Below, one piece after another: positions 8,480 through 17,669 of a DNA stretch of 64,000 bases. The stretch is from Stigmatella aurantiaca (lineage in GTDB: Bacteria > Myxococcota > Myxococcia > Myxococcales > Myxococcaceae): the NCBI RefSeq assembly GCF_900109545.1, contig NZ_FOAP01000002.1, forward strand, positions 186,001-250,000, in the 5' to 3' direction. How positions within the stretch are numbered: the stretch's first letter is position 1; every line of letters begins with the position of its first letter. The translations under genes were made by a program, and so were the position numbers. The notes under the pieces were generated by a model. It was not told the origin of the DNA. It saw nothing but the letters and a program-made list of their open reading frames with translations, and searched no databases.

Positions 8480-9259
8480 ATGTCCGCCACCGCCCTGCTG
8501 CGAATCCCTACCGCGTTCACCTCGGGGGTTGAGACTCCCACCGCCCCGGTCCGGGAGGCAGAGCCCCCCCGGCTGCCCTTGTCCAAGCGCCTGGAGGAGG
8601 GGACGGCGGCGCCTCGCCGGGAAGCCGAGCAGACGCTGTTCATGAAGGGGCTGTTCCGGGGGGCGTGGGGCACAGGCGTGTACGGCCAGTTCGTCCGCGG
8701 CCGCCACTACATCACCTACCTCCAGTGCCTGCTGGAGGTGTACGAGGCGCTGGAAGAGGCGCTGGAGTCTCAGCGCACGCACGCGGCGGTGGGCGGGTTC
8801 GTGTTCCCCGAGCTGTGGCGCTCCCACGCCATCCAGGAGGACCTGACGTGCTTCCTGGGTGAGGACTGGCGGGACACGCCGAGGCCGCTGCACCTGACCA
8901 CTACCCACGTGACGCGCATCCAGGAGCTGGTGGAGGAGGCCCCCCACCTGCTCGTGGCGCATGCCTATGTGCGGTACATCCGCGACATCCTGTCGGGGCC
9001 CATGCTGGGCAACATGGTGGCGCGGGCGTTCGATCTCACCGACGGGGAGGGGATTGCCCTGTACCAGTCGGTGGGGCCGAGTTCCTTGGAGATCTTCCAG
9101 CGCCGGGTGAGCCGCAACATGGACGCGCTCAACCTCTCCGATGACCAGATGCGCGAGGTGGTCCAGGAAGCGCGGCTCGCCTTCCGGATGGAGATCCAGC
9201 TCTCCGACGCGCTGTCGCGGGGGGCCCTCGGCATGAGGAGCCCCGATCTGGGCCGGTAG
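8480..9259 (+). CDS. heme-oxygenase-like protein with non-canonical heme site
   Basis: A 259-residue protein that lines up with biliverdin-producing heme oxygenases: AEQTLFMKGLFRG near residue 50, YLQCLLEVYEALEEAL, LLVAHAYVRYIRDILSG and AFRMEIQLSDAL. Two hallmarks are altered. The proximal heme-ligand His (H in TKEVHTQAE of the human enzyme) aligns with Arg in APRREAEQ. The distal helix GDLSGG reads RDILSG. About nine extra residues sit between the first two helices. The start has GGAGG four bases upstream. It may be a diverged heme-binding or HO-fold protein rather than a classic enzyme. A Fur-like site precedes it. Confidence 0.72.
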   Translation: MSATALLRIPTAFTSGVETPTAPVREAEPPRLPLSKRLEEGTAAPRREAEQTLFMKGLFRGAWGTGVYGQFVRGRHYITYLQCLLEVYEALEEALESQRTHAAVGGFVFPELWRSHAIQEDLTCFLGEDWRDTPRPLHLTTTHVTRIQELVEEAPHLLVAHAYVRYIRDILSGPMLGNMVARAFDLTDGEGIALYQSVGPSSLEIFQRRVSRNMDALNLSDDQMREVVQEARLAFRMEIQLSDALSRGALGMRSPDLGR

Positions 9260-9260
9260 C

Positions 9261-10544
9261 TCAGTACGGATAGAGCTCCGAGGCCGCCTGCGCGTCACAG
9301 GACGTCACGGCGGCCGCACACGCGGTGGGTTGGGAGTACATGATCGAGTTGCAGTCCCGGTGGTGGTTGAAGCCGAGGCTGTGCCCGATTTCGTGGATGG
9401 TGACGGTCTTCGTGTGGTGCGCGCCCGCGCGGTACGTCTCGTTCAACTGGATGGTGCTCTTGGTCATGCAGGTGCCCGACCAGTTGTTGTACGCGTACCC
9501 GTACCAGCCGTTGTAGCCATACGCGGCCGCGTAGACCATGACGTCAGAGGTGCCGCTGGCACGCCAGTGGAGGTACAGGCTGTTCGAGACGTTCGTGTAC
9601 ATCCACGCGTTCATGGAGTCGCCGACGGGCCAGTTCGGGCCCGTGAGGTCCGTGAAGGTGATGTTCGCGGGCTTCCGGCACCACTTGTAGCCAAAGAGGG
9701 GAATCCCGCACCAGCTCTGGGCGGACGGCCCCTGGGGCTCTTCCTTCAACTGGGGCACCGGGCGTGACTCGGGGCTCACGTACGCGACGGTCCGCGCTCG
9801 GGCCGCGACCTGTTCGAGCAGCGCGTCGACCGGCTGTCCCACGTGCGCTTCAATTGCGGAGGCATGCCGCGGCACGCTCGCGCCCTGGACAAGGTTGCCC
9901 TCCACGAGGATCCGGCCCCGGGGGCCGCCCGTCACGGCGTAGAGGCCCGCCGTGGCGCTCGCGGCCAGGGGCTGGGTGCCGCCTTGCGGCGTGAGGAAGA
10001 GGACCGACTGCTCGCCCACCTTCGGCAGCGGCTGGTCCTCTGGCGCGAGCGTGCAGCCGTCGGCGAGCAGGCCGCCCGGGAAGATGACGTCCACGGTAGC
10101 GCCCTGCGCGAGCGTGCCGCCCGAGCTCGTCTTGAGCCCCTGCGAGGAGCGCGCCAGGCCGCCAATCCGCACCGTCGCGATGGTCACCGGCAGATCATTA
10201 TAGAGGCCGCTCGCCTCTCCGGTGGGCTGTCCCTCCAGCTTGGACTGCGCATAGGCACGGACGACGTCGAAGCGCGTGGACTCCACCCGGCCGTTGATGA
10301 CCAGCGCGGAGTGGTCGGTCAGCTCCTCGACGGAATCCTCTTCGAGAATCCAGTCGACGGTCAGCGCGTGAGACGTTCCCTCGGCGTGCGTGTGGGAGGG
10401 CACCGGCGTCCCAGGGACCCACGCCGCCACGTGAGCGTCGTCCGGGGTGATGGCGAGCGCCTCATCGCCTTCGGTCTTGGCACATCCCACCACACCCAAG
10501 AGCGCCAACGGCACGGCCCAGGAACGCATGTAGCTCTTCGTCAT
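9261..10544 (-). CDS. secreted matrixin-like zinc metalloprotease (lipoprotein)
   Basis: A 427-residue protein. The signal MRSWAVPLALLGVVGCAK has a good lipobox (VVGC). The C-terminal ~120 residues hold the extended zinc motif HEIGHSLGFNHHRD followed by the Met-turn text SIMYSQP, as in M10-type metzincins: three His bind zinc and the Glu is the catalytic base. The ~260-residue middle region has no recognised domain and may act as a propeptide. I start at 10544; the internal ATG at 10529 is an alternative. It lies 91 bp downstream of the sigma factor on the same strand, and a GGGGAAA/TTTCCCC hairpin occupies the leader. Confidence 0.82.
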   Translation of the reverse strand: MTKSYMRSWAVPLALLGVVGCAKTEGDEALAITPDDAHVAAWVPGTPVPSHTHAEGTSHALTVDWILEEDSVEELTDHSALVINGRVESTRFDVVRAYAQSKLEGQPTGEASGLYNDLPVTIATVRIGGLARSSQGLKTSSGGTLAQGATVDVIFPGGLLADGCTLAPEDQPLPKVGEQSVLFLTPQGGTQPLAASATAGLYAVTGGPRGRILVEGNLVQGASVPRHASAIEAHVGQPVDALLEQVAARARTVAYVSPESRPVPQLKEEPQGPSAQSWCGIPLFGYKWCRKPANITFTDLTGPNWPVGDSMNAWMYTNVSNSLYLHWRASGTSDVMVYAAAYGYNGWYGYAYNNWSGTCMTKSTIQLNETYRAGAHHTKTVTIHEIGHSLGFNHHRDCNSIMYSQPTACAAAVTSCDAQAASELYPY

Positions 10545-10556
10545 GATTGTCTCCGA

Positions 10557-10580
10557 GGGGAAACGCTGCGGTATTTCCCC
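10557..10580 (-). promoter_or_regulatory. Inverted repeat in the metalloprotease leader
   Basis: GGGGAAA (10557-10563) and TTTCCCC (10574-10580) form a perfect 7-bp stem with a 10-base loop, 12 bases before the metalloprotease start codon. It could be an operator, a leader hairpin near the ribosome site, or a weak terminator for the sigma gene; there is no T-run. Confidence 0.35.
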
Positions 10581-10635
10581 TTGGACGAGAACTGGGGAAT
10601 TTCGTCCCACCCGGGAAGTCCGAATTCGAGATCCG

Positions 10636-11517
10636 TCAGTCCGTCATGAGCTGGCGCAGGCTGACGTCGAGCTGGCTGCTCACGAGGCGCAGCATGCTGT
10701 CCAACTCGTCGGGGGTAAGCCCCAACCTCGCCGTCAGCTCCTCGCGGGTGAGCGCCAGCAACCGTTCCCGGGCCTGGGCAATCCAGCGCGCCACGGTGGA
10801 GCGGGGTGCTTGGTAAGTGGCGCCCACCGAGTCCATGGACAGCCCGTGCACGTGGTGCAACCGCAGCAGGTTGCGCTCCCGGGCATCCAGCCGGCCCAGC
10901 GCGGCGCGGAAGGCCACGCGGAAGTCGGCCTGGTGCCGCTCGCGGATGAAGGCCAGCTCCGGGTCCGCGCTCAGCCGCTCCGCCAACTCCACCGGGGCCT
11001 CTCCCACGGGCTGCTCGCGCGGTGCGGCGCGCTGCTGATCGATGTGGAGCCGCAGCACCACCGCCCGCACCCACTGTCCCAGCGGCCCGCGACCGGAATA
11101 GGAGGCCAGCTTCGGCGGCGCCCCGTCCACCGGAACGAGCAGCCGCTGGCGCAACACCTGACGCAGCTCGTCCACCGCGGAGGGCGCCTCGCGGGGCAGC
11201 CATGTCCCCACCTGCGACAGCACATGCGCGTCGAGTGCCTCAAGCGCCCGCGCATCCCCCCGCGCACAGGCGAAGGCGAGGAAGAGCTCCCCCGCGCGCA
11301 GGCTCGCGAGCACCTCACCGGCCTCGCCCGTGGAGGGAAGCCGACCGGCCACGTGTGCCAGGAAGGCCTCCGCGTCCATGGGCACCTGGGGCCACGCCTC
11401 GCGTGCCTCTCGCACCAGGCCCGCGAGCGCTTCCTCCAGGCCTGCATGGGCTCGCAGCGCTGGGGCGAGCGCGCGCGGCGCCCGCGACAGGAAGGACTCG
11501 GTTTGCTCGGACGCCAC
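10636..11517 (-). CDS. sigma-70 family RNA polymerase sigma factor (kinase-partnered ECF-like)
   Basis: A 293-residue protein with GTG start. The first ~110 residues are specific to this myxobacterial group. Region 2 is short (LRQRLLVPVDGAPPKLASYSGRG, WVRAVVLRLHIDQQR). Region 4 is clear: LGRLDARERNLLRLHHVHGLSMDSVGATYQAPRSTVARWI is a helix-turn-helix that would read the -35 element. The protein kinase gene lies directly upstream on the same strand, 58 bp away, and carries an anti-sigma-like zinc finger. I infer that the kinase controls this sigma factor and that the metalloprotease downstream may be in the same unit. Confidence 0.82.
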   Translation of the reverse strand: MASEQTESFLSRAPRALAPALRAHAGLEEALAGLVREAREAWPQVPMDAEAFLAHVAGRLPSTGEAGEVLASLRAGELFLAFACARGDARALEALDAHVLSQVGTWLPREAPSAVDELRQVLRQRLLVPVDGAPPKLASYSGRGPLGQWVRAVVLRLHIDQQRAAPREQPVGEAPVELAERLSADPELAFIRERHQADFRVAFRAALGRLDARERNLLRLHHVHGLSMDSVGATYQAPRSTVARWIAQARERLLALTREELTARLGLTPDELDSMLRLVSSQLDVSLRQLMTD

Positions 11518-11575
11518 GAAACACCTCTACCTACGAGCCCGCCCATTCGGGCGGGAGTGAAACACGGCGCCCGCC

Positions 11576-14500
11576 TCAGGAAGGGCCGTGCGTGGACAGC
11601 CAGGCCTGCACCTCGCGCGCCTGGGACGCGTAGGTGGGCGCACTACGGGCATAGGCCTGCTGGGCCTCCCGCGCCAGGGCGAGCGCCCGGGGACGCTCGC
11701 CTCTCGATGGCCAGAGGACGCGGGCGAGGGCGAAGAGTGACCGGGCCCGATCGGAAGGCGCCAGCTCTATCCGCAAGGAGAGCGCCACCGCCCGCTCCAA
11801 CGGCGCGCGGGCCTCGTGCAGTTGGCCACCCTTCACCAGCGCCTCCCCCAGCAGCCCGAGCGTCTGCACCACCCGGGGGTGCTCCGCCCCGAGCGCCTGC
11901 TCGCGCACCTCCAGCGAACGCCGCAGGTGGACGAGCGCCGGGCCCACCCGGCCCAGGCGCAGCTCCACGTGGCCCAGGCTGTACAGCGCGCTGGCCACCT
12001 TCGGGTGGCGGGGGCCCAGCGTGGACTCCCACAGCGCGCGCGCCGCCTCGAAATGGGCACGCGCCTCCTTCAGGCGGCCCGCGTCCATGGCCACCCAGCC
12101 CAGGTTGTTACGCGACAGGGCCACGTCCGGGTGCTGGGCACCGAGCAGCGCCTCCTGGATCGCGAGCGCCTCGCGGTAGGCTGCCTCCGCCTGCACGAGC
12201 TGTCCCAGGTCTGTCTGAACATTGCCCAGGCTCAGCAGCACGTTGGCAACCCGCAGCCGTCCCCCGTCTCCACTGTTGCGCAGGCTCGCCAGGGCGCGCT
12301 CATAGTGGGGCAGGGCTTCTGCGAGCTGGCCCTGCCGCGAGAGCGCGTCGCCCAGGTTCACCCGGATCATGTTGGTGCTGGCGTGCTCCGGCCCCAGGAG
12401 GCGCTCGCCCAGGGCGAGGGCCTCGCTGTAGCGTGTCACCGCCTCGGCCACCTTGCCCTGAAGCCGCAGCGCGGTGGCCACGTTGTTGAGGTGCGCGGCA
12501 CGCAGCGGGTGCTCGAGGCCATACACCGCCTCCACCAGCGCCAGGGCGCGCGCATGGTGCTGCTCCGCCTCGGCGTAGCGCCCCAGGCCGTTGAGCGCCA
12601 GGCCCATGCCGATGAGCGTGTCGGCGAGCGCCACATCCCGCGGTCCGCGTGCCTTCTCCAGCAGGGAGAGGGACTGGCTGGCGTCGGTGAGCGCCCGCGC
12701 ATAGTCGCCCTGCCGGTAACTGAGGCTGCTGCGGACGCGGTGCAGCTCCGCGGCCACCTCCAGGGAGGCCTCGGGCCCGAGCCGCTCCAGGGCCGCCTCC
12801 GCCATGCGGGCGGTGCGCTCGGCCTCCTTGGTCAGGCCCATGCCCTCGGTTTCGGTATAGAGGAGGCGGTTCCACGCGCGCGCGGCCGTCTCGTCGTCGT
12901 GCCCAGCCTCCGCGACGCGCACGGCCTCCTCCAGCGCCTCGCGTGCCGGCACGAAGCCCCCGGCGGTGCCCCTCAGCTCCCCCAGCAGCAGCAGGGCCCG
13001 CGCCAGCGTGGGCCGGTGCCCCAGCCCGCGCAGCGCCGCCACCACGGCCTCCAGCCGGGGCAGCGCGCGTTCATGGAGCCCCGCCGCGCCCTGCACGCGC
13101 AGTCCGTCCAGCTCCCGGCCCAGCGCCGCCAGCTCCTCCCGGGCCTCCGGGGAGGGGGGCAACGGGTCCACGCGGGCAAGGGCGTCCCGGTCCGCGCACG
13201 CCGCCAGAGAGGGGAGCTGCCGCGCGGCCTCGGGTGCCCGGGTGAGCGCCTCGCGGTCGCCTGCTTCCAGCAACTCCACCAGGACGCTCAGCGCCTGGCG
13301 CCGGCCATCCAGGCACACGGCGCGCAGATCCATCAACTGTTCGGACTGTGAGTGCCGCACGCGTGTGTCCTCGCAGGACTGACGCTCCTGGGCCACCAGC
13401 GCCTGGGCATAGGCGTCCAGCGCTCGCGCGGTGGAGGCGAAGGCGTCCCCGGGCGTCGGCAGCGAGCCCTGGCGGAAGCGCTGCTCAAGCTGGGCCCGGC
13501 GCGCCGCGTCCCAGATGCCCTCCAGCCGGGCCTCCAGACCGGTACACACCCGCGAGGCGTTCCCCCGGGCCAGCGCGAAGCCCACGGCGGCGCTCGCCAC
13601 CACCCCCAGGGCCAGCGCCGCGGCGGCCTGGCGCCTGCGGTGCGCGCGGGGGCCCGACTCGAGCCGGGCCAGCAACGCGTCCAGGGAAGGGTGGCGCGAG
13701 GCCGGCTGAGCGGCCAGGCCTCGCAGGACGGCGTCACGCACGGCACCGGGCACGCGCGAACCTCGGGGCGGCGGCATCACCCGCCCTTCGCGCGAGGCCT
13801 GGATGCGCTCTGCAGGCGTCTCCCCGGCGAAAGGCCGCTGGCCGAAGAGGCCCTCGTACAGCGCGACGCAGAAGCTGAACTGGTCGCTGTGCGCGGACGC
13901 GCGTTGACCCTCCCACTGCTCCGGAGACATGTACGCGGGGGTGCCCTGCCGAACGCCGGAGAGGGTGCCGCCTTCCTTCGGCGGGTCACCCCGGGTGGGG
14001 CCGTCCCCGGTCTCCGGCGGAGCGGGGCCCAAGCGCACGAGGCCAAAGTCGGTGACGCGCACCTGGCCATCGTCTCCCAGCAGTATGTTGTCCGGCTTGA
14101 AGTCGCGGTGCACCAGCCCCACCGCGTGCGCGGCCGCCAGGCCTTGACCTGCCTGGAGGAAGCGCACGAGCACCTCGCGCCATGGCCGAGGCGCCTCTGC
14201 CAGCCAGTGGCGCAGCGTCCGCCCTCGCACCAGCTCCATGGCAAGGAAGACGGTGTCGCCATCCGAACCCACGTCATGAACGATGACGACATGGGGGTGG
14301 GAGAGCCGCGCCAGGGCCTGGGCCTCGCGCACCAGCCGGCCGCGTGCCTCCGCATCGGCGACTACCCCGGGCTTGAGCAGCTTGAGCGCCACCTCCCGGT
14401 CCAGGTTCGGGTCATACGCGGCGAAGACTACCCCCATGCCCCCTTCGCCCACGCGGCGCAGCAGCACATAACGCCCCACGCGCATTCCAGGCTGCGGAGG

Positions 14501-14683
14501 TGCACCCGGCCCGGGCGGCTCCGGGGGCTCCTCGGCTGGAGGCTCCTGGGCCTTGAGGCCCGCCACCACCGTGCAACACGCCGCGCACCGGTCCAGGTGG
14601 GCCTCCAGCCGCGCCACGGCGTCCACGGACAGGCGCCCTTGCTCCCACTCCAGCAGCTCGTTCTCGTCAGGGCACGGGGGCAT
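11576..14683 (-). CDS. Ser/Thr protein kinase with N-terminal zinc finger and C-terminal TPRs
   Basis: A 1035-residue membrane kinase. Residues ~1-45 form an anti-sigma-type zinc finger (AHLDRCAACC). The kinase domain spans ~70-340: GEGGMGVVF glycine loop, VALKLL lysine, VHRDFKPDNILL catalytic loop, DFG, and GTPAYMSPEQW in the activation segment, so it looks active. One transmembrane helix lies at ~355-375 (AAAALALGVVASAAVGFAL). The outside part is a long array of tetratricopeptide repeats (for example ALADTLIGMGLALNGLGRYAEAEQHHARAL) that should bind a partner or signal. The sigma factor gene follows 58 bp downstream, as in other myxobacterial kinase/sigma pairs. Confidence 0.92.
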   Translation of the reverse strand: MPPCPDENELLEWEQGRLSVDAVARLEAHLDRCAACCTVVAGLKAQEPPAEEPPEPPGPGAPPQPGMRVGRYVLLRRVGEGGMGVVFAAYDPNLDREVALKLLKPGVVADAEARGRLVREAQALARLSHPHVVIVHDVGSDGDTVFLAMELVRGRTLRHWLAEAPRPWREVLVRFLQAGQGLAAAHAVGLVHRDFKPDNILLGDDGQVRVTDFGLVRLGPAPPETGDGPTRGDPPKEGGTLSGVRQGTPAYMSPEQWEGQRASAHSDQFSFCVALYEGLFGQRPFAGETPAERIQASREGRVMPPPRGSRVPGAVRDAVLRGLAAQPASRHPSLDALLARLESGPRAHRRRQAAAALALGVVASAAVGFALARGNASRVCTGLEARLEGIWDAARRAQLEQRFRQGSLPTPGDAFASTARALDAYAQALVAQERQSCEDTRVRHSQSEQLMDLRAVCLDGRRQALSVLVELLEAGDREALTRAPEAARQLPSLAACADRDALARVDPLPPSPEAREELAALGRELDGLRVQGAAGLHERALPRLEAVVAALRGLGHRPTLARALLLLGELRGTAGGFVPAREALEEAVRVAEAGHDDETAARAWNRLLYTETEGMGLTKEAERTARMAEAALERLGPEASLEVAAELHRVRSSLSYRQGDYARALTDASQSLSLLEKARGPRDVALADTLIGMGLALNGLGRYAEAEQHHARALALVEAVYGLEHPLRAAHLNNVATALRLQGKVAEAVTRYSEALALGERLLGPEHASTNMIRVNLGDALSRQGQLAEALPHYERALASLRNSGDGGRLRVANVLLSLGNVQTDLGQLVQAEAAYREALAIQEALLGAQHPDVALSRNNLGWVAMDAGRLKEARAHFEAARALWESTLGPRHPKVASALYSLGHVELRLGRVGPALVHLRRSLEVREQALGAEHPRVVQTLGLLGEALVKGGQLHEARAPLERAVALSLRIELAPSDRARSLFALARVLWPSRGERPRALALAREAQQAYARSAPTYASQAREVQAWLSTHGPS

Positions 14684-14757
14684 GGAAAGAGTCCCAAGGC
14701 GGCATCGCCCGGAAAAGATAACCCAGCGAAATCCCTGGATGAAGCTAGGGTCATGGG

Positions 14758-15264
14758 ATGACGTCGCAGCAGAGATTTGAGGACCCAGGGCAGTCCATTT
14801 ACGACTTCATGGACGAGATCCTGGTCGTGTGCCCCAGGTGCAACGGCTGCGCGCGTACGTTCCGTATCGACTCAAGCAGCAAGGACTGGTTCGCGCCTCG
14901 TCGCCTCGTATGCGCGAACTGTGGCCAGACCAAGGATTGGGCAAAGCGAGAGATCGCGCGGCAGTGGCAGGGTGAGCCAAGGGACGATTACTTTGAACTT
15001 CCGCTATGGCTTCAGGTTCCCTGCGCTGGAGAGACGCTCTGGGCTTACAATCGCGGCCACCTTGCGTTTATTGAATCGTTCGTGAGGGCAAAACACCGGG
15101 AACGGACTCGCGATCCACAGTACGGCTGGAAGAACAGCAGTCTCGCCAGCCGGGTCCCGAAGTGGATTCAGCTCGCCAAGAACAGAGCGGCACTCCTTCA
15201 AGCAATGACAAAGCTCAAGGAAAAGCTTCCTTTGGCGTGCGAAACTCGAACGAAGCTCCCTTGA
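14758..15264 (+). CDS. zinc-ribbon protein of unknown function
   Basis: A 168-residue soluble protein. VCPRCNGCARTF and VCANCGQTKDW supply two CxxC knuckles about 28 residues apart, as in a TFIIB-type zinc ribbon. The rest is basic and helical (IQLAKNRAALLQAMTKLKEKL). No enzymatic motif is visible. An internal ATG at 14809 (MDEILVVCPRC) is a possible alternative start. It diverges from the kinase gene with 74 bp between them. Its base composition is lower in GC than its neighbours, which hints at acquisition. Confidence 0.6.
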   Translation: MTSQQRFEDPGQSIYDFMDEILVVCPRCNGCARTFRIDSSSKDWFAPRRLVCANCGQTKDWAKREIARQWQGEPRDDYFELPLWLQVPCAGETLWAYNRGHLAFIESFVRAKHRERTRDPQYGWKNSSLASRVPKWIQLAKNRAALLQAMTKLKEKLPLACETRTKLP

Positions 15265-15353
15265 ATGGACCGGGAGGGCTCAACTGCTGAGAGTGCAGCG
15301 TGGTGTTCCCCCAAGCGGCCTGGGCCGCACGACGGTGTAGTACGGTGTTCCTT

Positions 15354-17432
15354 ATGCACGCCACAATCACCGAAGACCCAGGAGCGACAGTCGTGCGGAG
15401 CGTGTGCCCGCACAACTGCCCGGACACCTGTTCCATGCTGACCACGGTCAAGGCTGGCCGAGCTGTCGAGGTACGAGGCAATCCCGACCATCCGACGACT
15501 CGGGGCTTCCTCTGCGCGAAGGTCTCCCGGTACCTGGAGCGTACCTATCATGCCGGCCGCGTGCTCCACCCGATGCGCCGCGTGGGCGCGAAAGGGGAGG
15601 GGCGCTTCGAGCCGATCTCCTGGAAGGAGGCGCTCGACGAGATCGCGCGCCGGTTCAAGGAGATCATCGCGGAGTGGGGGGCGCAGGCAATCCTGCCGTA
15701 CTCGTTCAGCGGCACGCTCGGGCTCCTGCACGGCAGTTCGATGGATCGACGGTTCTTCCACAAGCTCGGCGCCTCGCTCCTCGATCGCACGATCTGCGGC
15801 TCCGCCGGCATGGCCGGCATGGCCTACAGTCTGGGTAGTTCCATGGGCATGGATACAGAGTGCTTCGAGGGAGCGCGCACGATCCTCCTGTGGGGCACCA
15901 ACACGCTGACCTCGAACCCCCACCTCTGGCCGTTCGTCACTGCGGCGCGCAAGAGAGGGGCGAGGGTGATAGCGATTGATCCACGGCGGACGCGGACCGC
16001 AGAGCAGTGCGATGAGCATATCGCGCTGCTGCCGGGAACTGACGCGGCGCTGGCGCTCGGGATGATGCACGTCATCTTCCGCGACGGCCTAGGCGACGAG
16101 GATTATATGGACCGATACTGCGTGGGCCGGACCGAGCTGGCAGAGCGCGCCGCCGAGTACCCGCCTGAGCGTGTGGCGGCCATCTGCGGGATCCCAGCGG
16201 CGTCGGTCGAGGCCCTCGCGGTTGAATACGCGACGTGCAAGCCTGCAGCCATCCGCCTGAATTTCGGGATGCAGCGCCACGCCGGCGGAGGGATGGCGGT
16301 GCGCGCCATCTCGTGCTTGCCAGCGGTGACCGGCGCATGGCGCTCCGCCTCTGGCGGTGTCCAGCTATGGACCTACGAAACTTACCCGGTCAATCATGCC
16401 GCGTTGCAGCGTTTTGAGCTGATCCCGCCCGGTACCCGCACTCTCAACATGGTCGAGCTTGGGCGGAGCCTCACGGAGGTCACCGGCCCACCCGTCAAGG
16501 CCCTCTTTGTCTACAATTCGAATCCAGCCAGTGTGGCTCCCGACCTGGAGCGCGTCAAGGCCGGGCTCCGGCGCGAGGATCTCTTCACGGTCGTTCACGA
16601 GCAGTTCCACACGGACACGGCCAACTTCGCGGATCTCCTCCTGCCGGCGACCACGCAGCTCGAGCACGTGGATCTGCACATCGGTTACGGTCACTTGTAT
16701 GTCATGTGGAACGCGGCGGCAATCGCGCCGCTCGGCGAGGCCGTCCCGAATACGGAACTCTTCCGGAGGCTCGCGGCGCACATGGGCTTCAGCGACCCGT
16801 GCTTCCAGGACAGTGACGAGTCCATGGCGCGGCAGGCGCTGCAGAGCGAGCACCCATGGCTCGCGGGGATCACCCTCGAGCGCGTTCAAGCCGAGGGAGC
16901 GGTGCGCCTGAATGTTCCGACGCCGTTCGCGCCGTACGCCCAAGGAGGCTTCTCGACGCCCTCCGGCAAGTGCGAGCTCTTCTCCGCGAGGATGGCCCGC
17001 GACGGCCATGACCCGCTGCCGGCATGGACTCCCCCACGGGAGAGCAGCGCATCGAGCCCTGAGCTCTTTGCACGTTATCCGCTGGCGCTGATCTCACCGC
17101 CCGGTCATTACTTCTTGAACAGCACGTTTAGCAATGTGCTGACGCGCTTCGAGAAGGGCCCGCACCTGGAGATCCACCCCATCGACGCGGCGGCGCGCTC
17201 GATCATCAGCGGCCAGAGGGTACGTATCCGGAACGATCGCGGCGCGTTCCTGGCCGATGCCATCGTGACGGAGAGGGCTCGACCGGGGGTGGTCGTCGCT
17301 CCGTCGCTCTGGTTGAGTTCGCTCACACCTGATGGGCGGAACGTGAACCACACGACCTCTCAGGCGGTGACCGACATGGGCGGCGGGGCGACGTTCTACG
17401 ATAACCTCGTGGAGGTCGAGGGAGCGGGCTGA
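15354..17432 (+). CDS. molybdopterin-dependent oxidoreductase (formate dehydrogenase-like)
   Basis: A 692-residue member of the DMSO-reductase superfamily. The N-terminus binds a [4Fe-4S] cluster through VCPHNCPDTC plus a distal Cys in GFLCAKV. The Mo-bis-MGD domains follow: GSAGMAG, ILLWGTNTLTSNPH, IAIDPRRTRTAEQCDEHIALLPGTDAALALG, and a C-terminal molydopterin-binding domain (INS..., HPIDAAARSIISGQRVRIRNDRG, NHTTSQAVTDMGGGATFYDN). No Tat signal is seen, so it is probably cytoplasmic. No beta subunit or chaperone gene lies nearby, so the electron partner and substrate are unknown. A GTG at 15300 is an alternative start. Confidence 0.85.
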   Translation: MHATITEDPGATVVRSVCPHNCPDTCSMLTTVKAGRAVEVRGNPDHPTTRGFLCAKVSRYLERTYHAGRVLHPMRRVGAKGEGRFEPISWKEALDEIARRFKEIIAEWGAQAILPYSFSGTLGLLHGSSMDRRFFHKLGASLLDRTICGSAGMAGMAYSLGSSMGMDTECFEGARTILLWGTNTLTSNPHLWPFVTAARKRGARVIAIDPRRTRTAEQCDEHIALLPGTDAALALGMMHVIFRDGLGDEDYMDRYCVGRTELAERAAEYPPERVAAICGIPAASVEALAVEYATCKPAAIRLNFGMQRHAGGGMAVRAISCLPAVTGAWRSASGGVQLWTYETYPVNHAALQRFELIPPGTRTLNMVELGRSLTEVTGPPVKALFVYNSNPASVAPDLERVKAGLRREDLFTVVHEQFHTDTANFADLLLPATTQLEHVDLHIGYGHLYVMWNAAAIAPLGEAVPNTELFRRLAAHMGFSDPCFQDSDESMARQALQSEHPWLAGITLERVQAEGAVRLNVPTPFAPYAQGGFSTPSGKCELFSARMARDGHDPLPAWTPPRESSASSPELFARYPLALISPPGHYFLNSTFSNVLTRFEKGPHLEIHPIDAAARSIISGQRVRIRNDRGAFLADAIVTERARPGVVVAPSLWLSSLTPDGRNVNHTTSQAVTDMGGGATFYDNLVEVEGAG

Positions 17433-17442
17433 GCGGGGAACT

Positions 17443-17640
17443 CGGCGACGCGAGCACAGCCCCGGCAGCCCCGGCTTCGGCCCCTCGGGGAAGCGGATGT
17501 TCCCAGGGTGAAGCTGCGAGGCCCCTGCGCCTCCCAGGGCTTGAGCGTACAGGGGCAAGCAACCTTTCCCGGCTCCCGCTCAGTACCCAGCACCACGTTG
17601 CCCTCGTTATCAGGGCGGAGAACCGGAGCCTTGACCCGCA
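17443..17640 (-). other. unexplained coding-like relic
   Basis: Between the molybdopterin enzyme and the toxin gene the minus strand can be read as a protein-like passage (VKAPVLRPDNEGNVVLGTER, then KVACPCTLKPWEAQGP) with no start codon or ribosome site. I do not recognise it. It may be the remnant of a decayed gene at this turnover-prone site. Confidence 0.25.
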
Positions 17641-17669
17641 GCACCTTGCTTGATTGAAAAGCCGTGGCC

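Noticed and set aside
11643-12032. Long GC-rich open frames opposite the kinase, Lon, DnaE2 and ABC-F genes
   Set aside because: They are antisense shadows of real genes with third-position GC bias; residue composition is Arg/Gly/Ala-rich without domains.
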